A DNA stretch of 64,000 bases, taken from Peromyscus leucopus. Lineage: Eukaryota > Chordata > Mammalia > Rodentia > Cricetidae. Location: contig NC_051069.1 of assembly GCF_004664715.2 (NCBI RefSeq), forward strand, positions 12,142,501 through 12,206,500, in the 5' to 3' direction. The notes beneath the pieces are model-generated. The model was not told the origin of the DNA and made no database searches. It worked only from the letters and a program-made list of their open reading frames with translations. The translations under genes were made by a program, and so were the position numbers. Shown here one piece after another: positions 57,000 through 64,000 of the stretch. Within the stretch, counting starts at the first letter, position 1. Each line of letters opens with the position of its first letter.

Positions 57000-57580
57000 C
57001 AGGCTGGGGAGATGACCCAGGTACCAAAGCACTTGCCTTTCAAACAGAAGGATTTGAGGTCAATTCCCAGAACCCATTAAAAAAAAAAGCCAAGCATGGG
57101 GCTGAGAGATGACTCTGTGGTTAAAGGTTCCTATTGCTCTGCCAGGGCACTGACTTTGTTATCCAGCACAGACATGGACATGGAGTGGCTCACTAGGTCC
57201 TTTAACTCCAACGCTCAGGGATCTGACACCCTCTTCTGGTCTCCTCGGGCACTGCAGCATGTGCGCAATTCACCCCTACCTCACATAGACATACTTCAAA
57301 ATTAAAATAAGTCTTCAAAGAAAAAGCCAGGTTTTGTGGTGATGTGTGCTTGTAAGCCCAGTGTCGTGGAGACAGGATCACGTGGATCCACAGGGCTCAC
57401 CACCTGCCTGTCCAGTCTGCTTGGCAAGATCCAGGCCAATGAGAGACCTGCCTCAAACAGAAAAGGTGGATGGCACCTGAGAAACAACATGGGAAGGGTG
57501 TTTTCTATCCTTTATGGGCATGTGCACACATGTGCAACTGTGCACACACACATGTACACACACAAAAGAAAAGCCTAAGA
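57000..57580 (+). mobile_element. Three adjacent SINEs (ID/B3, B2, B4-like)
   Basis: Heads are visible at about 57003 (caggctggggagatgacccag) and 57098 (ggggctgagagatgactctg). A B4-like part follows from about 57315 (aggttttgtggtgatgtgtg). Each has an A-rich join. Confidence 0.7.
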
Positions 57581-57589
57581 TATACAGAG

Positions 57590-59480
57590 TTACCTGTAAG
57601 ATATATTAACTATACCTTCTACACCTCCTTCTGTTCCTTACAGCCTATCAGCTAAAGAACACACTGAAATGTTAGCTCCATGGTTTCTGGATGGTAGCAT
57701 ATTTTCACTTTAAATGCTAACCATTTCTTTCATACATCATCTCCTGAAATAATGTCTCCCACCCGTAATATCCTACCCAAAGAGGCTGCATGTGAAAGGA
57801 GCTCACCCTTCCAGTTGGTACGTGACTGGATACTGTACAGACACCTGACCAAGTGGCTCTTGTAATTTGTAGTGGTAAGCACCCCAACTGTGTTTAGGCA
57901 CAGTCGTGCTTAAGTATGTGTGGTGCATATACACATAGATGTAGGATGTGTGAGCATCTTAGGCCAGCACCAGGAGAGGAGGCTACGGAGGACGGTAGCT
58001 TGGTCAGCCACTGTGGTCAGTGTACAGTGTACAATACAGGCTCACTAACTGAGCAGCAAACCCATGCCACACCCACAAAAGCACTATCAAACCTTCCACG
58101 CAAAGCAGGATGGGAAGGGCCGCACATATAAAACCATTGCAGCTCCGATCTTTTATGCTTCCAGTGAGTTTTCTTCTAGCCTTGAGCTAATTGGGGGTGG
58201 GCTCCTCTTCCTTGTGATTAGTCCCAAAGTAGCAGGGGACTGATCATTTATATAACTTTGTTCTTACTCTCCTAGTGTTTTTACTTCTTTTGTTACCAAG
58301 AAAGTGTGACTAAAATCGCAGTAGCAAATTGTAGCAAAAAACAAAACAAAAAACCCCATCAAAACAAACATATTTACGGGGGAATCTCCTTCTGGGCCCC
58401 CAGCCCCTCCACAGACACTCCTATTTCTCACACCCAGCTTCAGTTTGGCACAAAAATCTCAGGGAGACTGTTTATTTGAAATTCAGAAAAATGTCAAAGC
58501 AAAATTCCTTTCCTGTCCTGGGCTAAGATGATTCCAGCAGCAGAATGAAATGGCCAGTGCAGAAAGAAAGATACGGAGCATGGCTCTCCCTGGTGATTTG
58601 TAGGCCTGAAGACTGGAATGGATGAGTCATGGGCCAATGGGATTAGGAGGGGCTGCTGCACAGCAACCCACAATTTGTCATCAACCTCTACTGCGACACC
58701 CCGCCAGCCCAACTGTGCTTTATCATTTGTAGAGACCTGCAGGTACGCTGTGCAGTTACTTCCCAGTTTTGTGACCTTCCAAGTTGCTGTGGAGCTGTGT
58801 GGCTCAAGCTGTGATGTACTCATGATGGGAATGTTAGGAACAGGCCTGGGCGGTTCTTCTTATCCCTCTCAGGGTCATCATACCAACCAGAGCAATCCTC
58901 CTTTTTCTACCAGGGATCAAATATTAACTAGAAAATGGCAGAAATTAATGTTTATACTTTTTCAATATGTTGGATGATCTTTGAAGGCAAGGACTGTTTT
59001 TTTTTTTTTTTTTTTTTTTTTAAACCAGGTTTCTGTTTTATCCTCAGTTTATGGAAGGAATAAAAAAAATGTTCATAATGAGTGTGGAGACATGAGCTTA
59101 AGGAATGAGTGTTTGGAAGTAACTTCCAAGACATCCAATCGGGGAATCTGAAATCGTGATCTGGAAGCCTGGAATGGTGTTGGAGATAAAGTAGTGATGT
59201 AATTTAGGCTCTTCAAAAGTTTACATGTTCTAAAAGGAAGCTTGTCAAGAAGGAGAAAATTACTGGTATTTTTTAATAAAAGAGGAAATTTAAACCAGTG
59301 AGGCTCATTAAGCAGATCTAAGACAGCTGTTGTGTCCACTGGGGAAAGTGATTTGGAGCTAAAATTGTAGAACACAGAGAGAACTGGAGACATTTTTTTC
59401 TTCCAGAGATTCCAAAGCCCATGAGAGAAAATATGCAGGCTTCCACACGTCTTATCAAGTTGGATCTAAGTTTACAATCT
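57590..59480. other. Intergenic with a (T)25 tract
   Basis: 58997-59021 is 25 uninterrupted T. The open frames at 58494-58823 (minus) and 58618-58977 (plus) overlap and neither shows a domain I know. No exon is supported. Confidence 0.5.
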
Positions 59481-59484
59481 GCAA

Positions 59485-59665
59485 TTTTAAAATTTTATTT
59501 ATTTACTTTTATTTGGGTGTATGTATATGTGCCTGCTTGTCTGTATGTTCAGATGCTGGTAGGGCCTAGGCATTTGTGAGCCGCTGGACTTGGGTCCAGG
59601 GAACCAAACCTGGGACCCCTGTAGGAGCATGTGCTTTTATCTTCTGAGACATCTCTCCAGCCCCC
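59485..59665 (-). mobile_element. B2/B3 SINE
   Basis: The plus strand ends cttctgagacatctctccagcc, the reverse of a B2/B3 head, and begins with T-rich text. Confidence 0.75.
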
Positions 59666-59839
59666 AATTGACCCAATTTTATTCAACAACTCTAGTCTAC
59701 TGTTGCATCAAGTAAAACACCATATACACTCAGAATTACTAACCAAATTAGGAAGATGGGGGCTATGATGAGGGGAGGGCAGAGGAAAGCGGTAATTGAT
59801 TTTTTCCTTTTTTAAGGAAGTCTGATAGACCACGAGTAT

Positions 59840-60235
59840 ATCAGGTAGTGTTTGCTGCATAACAAATGATACAACTTTATGGCTTACAGCACACTGTTGA
59901 TTCATCTCACAATCTCCTGGGTTGACGAGTGCAGTCTGTCTTGGCAGGCTCAGTGGTCTGCTGGCTTTACTTGTGTCCGTCACCCTGTATGTAAGAAGAG
60001 GCTCGGTGACCTGCGGTGTCCTCATTCACACAGGGACAGTTGAATTACTCTTTGAAGGAGCCAGTTGTTTCTCTATATGGCTTTCTCATTCTCAGTATGA
60101 GGCAGTTTTCCTGGTAATCTTCGGGTCAGGAACACATCAAAGGGCAACTCCATTGCTAAGGTACTTTTCAAATCTCAGCATGAGTTGCCTTTGCTGATTG
60201 GTCAGAGTAAGTCACATGGCCAACTAAAGTCAAGA
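59840..60235. mobile_element. Ancient mammalian interspersed repeat relic
   Basis: tttgctgcataacaaatgat, caatctcctgggttgacgag and gctgattggtcagagtaagtc follow the layout of an old repeat common in mammals. I cannot name the family with confidence. Confidence 0.5.
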
Positions 60236-60239
60236 AATG

Positions 60240-61725
60240 AAGAAACCGATTTTGCCGCCAGACAGGAATGCCATAATTGTTGGCCTTTTATTCGATCCAT
60301 CAAGTAGGTAGTGCAGCATGGCCATGGAACAGTAAAGAAAAGATAGAAATACCAGAGACACTGTCGGGAGCTGCCTAGTCTGAGATCAGCCTATGACCTG
60401 TCCAGTGGGTTTCCAGTGCAAGGCACCCATGGAAATGGATTCTCAATTGGCAAGGACCAGTAGACCATGGGACAGTGTAGGAATTTGCAAAATTTGTGTG
60501 GTTTGCAGGCCCTTTTTTTCTCTCATTATATTGTTGATTCTTTGGGTGGCTTTTAATTTTACTTTGTCAGTCACACACGACAGCTGTCACTTTCCTGGGA
60601 TATTCTGCTCTTTTTCTAATACTTTCCCTTAAGCTTCAGCAGGGGGCGGATGCTTCTCAAATCTCTTATCTGGAATTACTAACTACAATTCCTAATCCTG
60701 GGAACTTTTCTGACTCAATGGAGATAGTTAGGTACATATGAGAAAACAAGACCTGGAACATTAACCATGTCTCACAGTTCTGGAAAGGAGAGCAGGGCAT
60801 GCATACACGGACTTGGGAGAAAGCCTCAGGAATACACATAATGCCAACTGTTGAGAATAAGTTCCCTGGACACCAAGCATAGAATCACTGGCAGGAACTG
60901 AAATGATCCAATGGGAAAAAATTCAATGTAAATTTGGGGTGGGTAGATCCATCTTTACCATACACAGGAGCTTGTATTGGTGAAGAAGTATGGTATAGTG
61001 AGAGGGGACAAGAGTGCTTTATCAAAGTGTGCCTTTCACAGAGAGATTGAGACATGGGACCTCTTGTGGAAAAGGACACTGTATAAAAGCATATCTTACA
61101 GACATGAAATAATTGTCTAGGTTTGAATATTATTGTCCTTAAAGCATTGTGCCCACATCTATTACTTTTTACTTCTGTAACCTCAGTAGCTGCCAGCTGA
61201 TGTAAGTGCTGCAGAGAAGGATGTGTCTGTCTCGATATTTAGTGAAGCCTGCAAAAATGCTCAACTCTGTGTCTAGGATAAGGCTATGTGGGGAGTGGGA
61301 AGGTGTATTAGGGGAAGCATAAAGGGGAACAATGGGGGCCTTTTTAAATATAATGATTACAATGTATTTCTTAAAATATGATGTATTTCTTAAAAGTCAA
61401 AAATAGCAGCCAGTAATAAAGCTGTTCATGAAAGCCTGGTAGAAAAAAACTGCTACAGGCTGACGCTATTTGGGGCCACTTGAGTGCAATCCACTTGGTG
61501 GTCAGATTTCTTCCTTGTGCCAACACCCTTTTCCTGTCTCAAGACCTAAACCTGAGCGAGGCTGGACCCTGGTAAGACACAATCCTTGACTGTAAAAATT
61601 CATTATTCCAGGTGGTGGTAGCTAAAACCATACCTTATTGAAACTTAGTCCAGCTAGGAAAACTTGTTTAAGGATGATCTGGTTTTAGTTATCTCAGAAT
61701 GAAGTCTAATATTGGGAATATAAAC
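60240..61725. other. Intergenic, nothing recognised
   Basis: No exon, RNA gene or clear repeat. Confidence 0.5.
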
Positions 61726-61727
61726 TG

Positions 61728-61868
61728 GGCAGTGGTGGTGCGTGCCTTTAATCTCAGCACTCGGGAGGCAGAGGGAGGTGGATCTCTGAGTTCAAAACCA
61801 GCTTGATCTACAGAATGAGTTCTAAGATAGCCAGGGCTACACAGAGAAGCCCTGTATTGAATAAAAAC
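61728..61868 (+). mobile_element. B1 SINE
   Basis: gggcagtggtggtgcgtgcc, tttaatctcagcactcggga and cagggctacacagagaagcc are clear B1 words. Diverged, with a short tail. Confidence 0.92.
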
Positions 61869-62279
61869 GAGAGAATATATAGCTACAAATACCATGATGG
61901 GACAATACCAAACATGCCCTAGGTGTCTGGGATCCTTGTGACTTGAAACTAAGCAGGCAGTGATAATTCCCTTGGAATACCTGCAAATCCAGCCCTCTTA
62001 GTTCCACCAGGAAAGAAGATCCCCCTTTCTTCTCCAGGGCAGGTATTAAGACCTGGGTGGTAAAAAATAGATGAATGAGTGACAACACCTGGGTAGCCGA
62101 GTTATTTACATCAACATCAAGACTTGGTAGCATGTGAACGTCAAGCCTTGCCCCCAGAGGAGATCCTTTAAATTAATAATAAACTTGAGAATATGGCCTG
62201 GAAGAAAGAGGAGGAAACATTCACAGGGCAGGGCAGGTAGAAGATACGTGATAGTCACCTGAAGCAGTTAAATGGTGTT

Positions 62280-62460
62280 TTTTAAGTTATTGCCTGTTTT
62301 TATATGTGTACACACATATGGCAGGGTACACATATGGAAGTCAAAGGCCAAGCTGAGGGAGTCAGTTCTCCATCCACTTTGTGGGTCCTGGGGATTGAAC
62401 TCAGGTCACCAGGCTTTGTGGCAAGTGCCTTTAATGGCTGAGACTTCTCAACCTGCCATA
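62280..62460 (-). mobile_element. B3-type SINE
   Basis: Plus-strand words ctggggattgaactcaggtc and ttaatggctgagacttctc are the reverse of a B3 head. Confidence 0.7.
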
Positions 62461-62464
62461 AACA

Positions 62465-62980
62465 AAATCTTCAAGTTGGTGAGCCAGGGAAGACTCTGAT
62501 GTTATCTGTCACTAAACATCTGAGTCAGTGTTGGCAAACACTTGACCGCATTTTCTCATTGACAAAATCAAGCATTCTGACGGGACGGTTTTCCAAGTTC
62601 TCCATCTCTAACCTTTTCAGGGGAGCTGGGAAAAGAAAAGGATGGACATACACACAAAAGGAATGAGTATGATTGACAGGGTCTTCTTCAGAGCTCATCA
62701 GGAAGACCCAAAGTATCTAGAACTTTAAATATAGGGAATGCTTCTATGATTCATTTAACAGGTATTATCTGAGCACCTTCTGAAACACACCAAGGAAACT
62801 CAGTGGTCAGCGACTAGCTGATCCTCTGCATAGGAAGATGACTGGGTCATTTGGGTTTGATCCAGTTATTCTAGAGAAATCCACTGAGCGGGACTTACAG
62901 GAGTATCCAGCTCCGTTATTGAACCATTCTAAAGAAGAGTGCTGTTGGTTTGCCAGAAACAGGAAGGCTGGTGCATTAGC
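62465..62980. other. Intergenic, nothing recognised
   Basis: No repeat or exon identified. Confidence 0.5.
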
Positions 62981-62984
62981 CAGG

Positions 62985-63430
62985 GTTCCATAAGGCACAG
63001 CCTGATATTCTCTATATGTATTGAAAGGTGATTTACTAGGTTGGCTTATAGGATGTGGTCCTGGTAGTCCAATAACGGTCATCTCACACCAGAGAGCCAG
63101 AGAATCAGCTAGCTGCTCAGTCCACAAGGCTGTGTGTCTCTGCGGTCCCAATCTGGCAATGAAGGCCAGGAATATTCCTGGAGAGGTGCTGGTTGGGAAC
63201 CCAAAGAAGCCTTCTCTAATATTAAAGAAGGAACACAACAACAAGACAGATGAACTTGCCAGGAGAAAAGGCAAGCAGGCAGAAAGCAAAGTTTCCATCT
63301 TCCATAGCCTTTCACCTGGTACCATCAGAAGGTACCAGTCACATGGAAGTGGGGGTTCTTACTGCTTCAAGTGATCTGATTAAGGGAATTTCTTGCAGGC
63401 ATGCCTAGTGGCTTACATTCTAGTTGATTA
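62985..63430. mobile_element. Rodent dispersed repeat (second family, unnamed)
   Basis: agccagggttccataaggca, ttggcttataggatgtggtcc, gctgctcagtccacaaggctg and a long A/G-rich end recur as a block of about 450 bp in rodent genomes. A minus-strand open frame of 172 codons inside it is not a gene. Confidence 0.6.
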
Positions 63431-63744
63431 CAGATCTAGTCAAAGTGAAAACCAAGATCAACCAAGATGGGCCTTCACAGTTGAACTTCGGAGAGCATTG
63501 CAGTCAGCGATCACATTAGATAATTCCCCTGAGCTTCAGCTGCAAAAAGCATGGACTAACTCCCATAGTTTTATGCAGCTCTGTAGTGCTGGTTTGGCTG
63601 TCCCAGTCCTTCCTTCGTGCTTCAGCTCAGCACCACATGTAGTGTCTCCACCAGCTTCAGGGTATGGGGCATTCATAACATTGTCTGAAAAATGAGTCAA
63701 CAAAGAGAGGGCAGGCTGAGCACAGGCTTCAGAAGCAAGACATA

Positions 63745-63990
63745 CAGGTCAAGTGTTGACTGTGATTACAACCAATGCTTCACATGATGGGTATTGCACA
63801 TCAAACATTGCTCTAAGCAGTTAACACTCTACAGCTCTTGAAAGACTATGACAGAAGTGATAACAGCCTTACATTACAGATGAGGAATCTGCCCACAGGC
63901 AGGTAAGGAGCATTCTTAGTAACTGGCAGAGATATAACTGAAACCCAGGACTTGGCCACCAAGTCCATTCTTGTAAGTGCCATGCAGAAC
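63745..63990 (+). mobile_element. MIR, ancient SINE
   Basis: tgctctaagcagttaacact, ttacagatgaggaatctgcc and agtaactggcagagatataa follow the MIR core in order. Confidence 0.75.
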
Positions 63991-64000
63991 TTTATTGATG

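Noticed and set aside
58494..58977. Overlapping open frames on both strands as a candidate exon
   Set aside because: Neither resembles LRRC49, THAP10 or another family, and there is no paired splice-site evidence.
62807..63325. A 172-codon minus-strand open frame
   Set aside because: It lies mostly in a dispersed rodent repeat and has no recognised domain.
1..64000. CRISPR array, prokaryotic operon, phage or other defence system
   Set aside because: The sequence is plainly rodent nuclear DNA; tandem repeats present are microsatellites and a minisatellite, not spacer arrays.

Overview
The window is nuclear DNA of a muroid rodent, most likely a cricetid (hamster, deer mouse or vole type). The evidence is the density of B1, B2/B3, B4 and ID SINEs, the cricetid-style B1 with an extra internal segment, rodent L1 3' ends, rodent hAT MITEs, and class II-like solo LTRs. 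There are no operons, ribosome-binding sites, CRISPR arrays or prokaryotic genes.

The only protein-coding gene I can support is LARP6 (La-related protein 6, also called acheron), complete and on the minus strand. Coding exon 1 is at 43823-44022 inside a CpG island, exon 2 at 31329-31539 and exon 3 at 24762-25829. All splice sites are canonical and the phases join cleanly (200 + 211 + 1068 nt, 492 residues plus stop). The protein has an acidic N-terminus, a La motif split across exons 2 and 3, an RRM-like domain and a C-terminal SUZ-C-type block. In other mammals LARP6 binds the 5' stem-loop of type I collagen mRNAs.

Layout. 1-24.2 kb is intergenic sequence downstream of LARP6, with a 5S rRNA pseudogene fragment, SINEs, an 11-copy minisatellite, two solo LTRs, a young B1, and a 3.5-kb internally degraded endogenous retroviral element nested inside an older solo LTR. 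24.28-44.02 kb is LARP6 with two introns (5.5 kb and 12.3 kb); intron 2 carries an uninterrupted 35-unit GAA repeat read on the LARP6 strand. 44.0-64.0 kb is the upstream flank. It holds the promoter CpG island, a triplicated 31-bp unit carrying ETS-type sites, a 5'-truncated L1, two rodent hAT MITEs, a third solo LTR and many SINEs. I see no further exon there.

Repeat family names come from memory of consensus sequences, not from a search; element edges without a stated target-site duplication are accurate to perhaps 10-30 bases. I see no undescribed biological system. The most informative points are the GAA tract, the tandem splice acceptor of LARP6 exon 2, the nested LTR with its duplication, and the ETS-site triplet.
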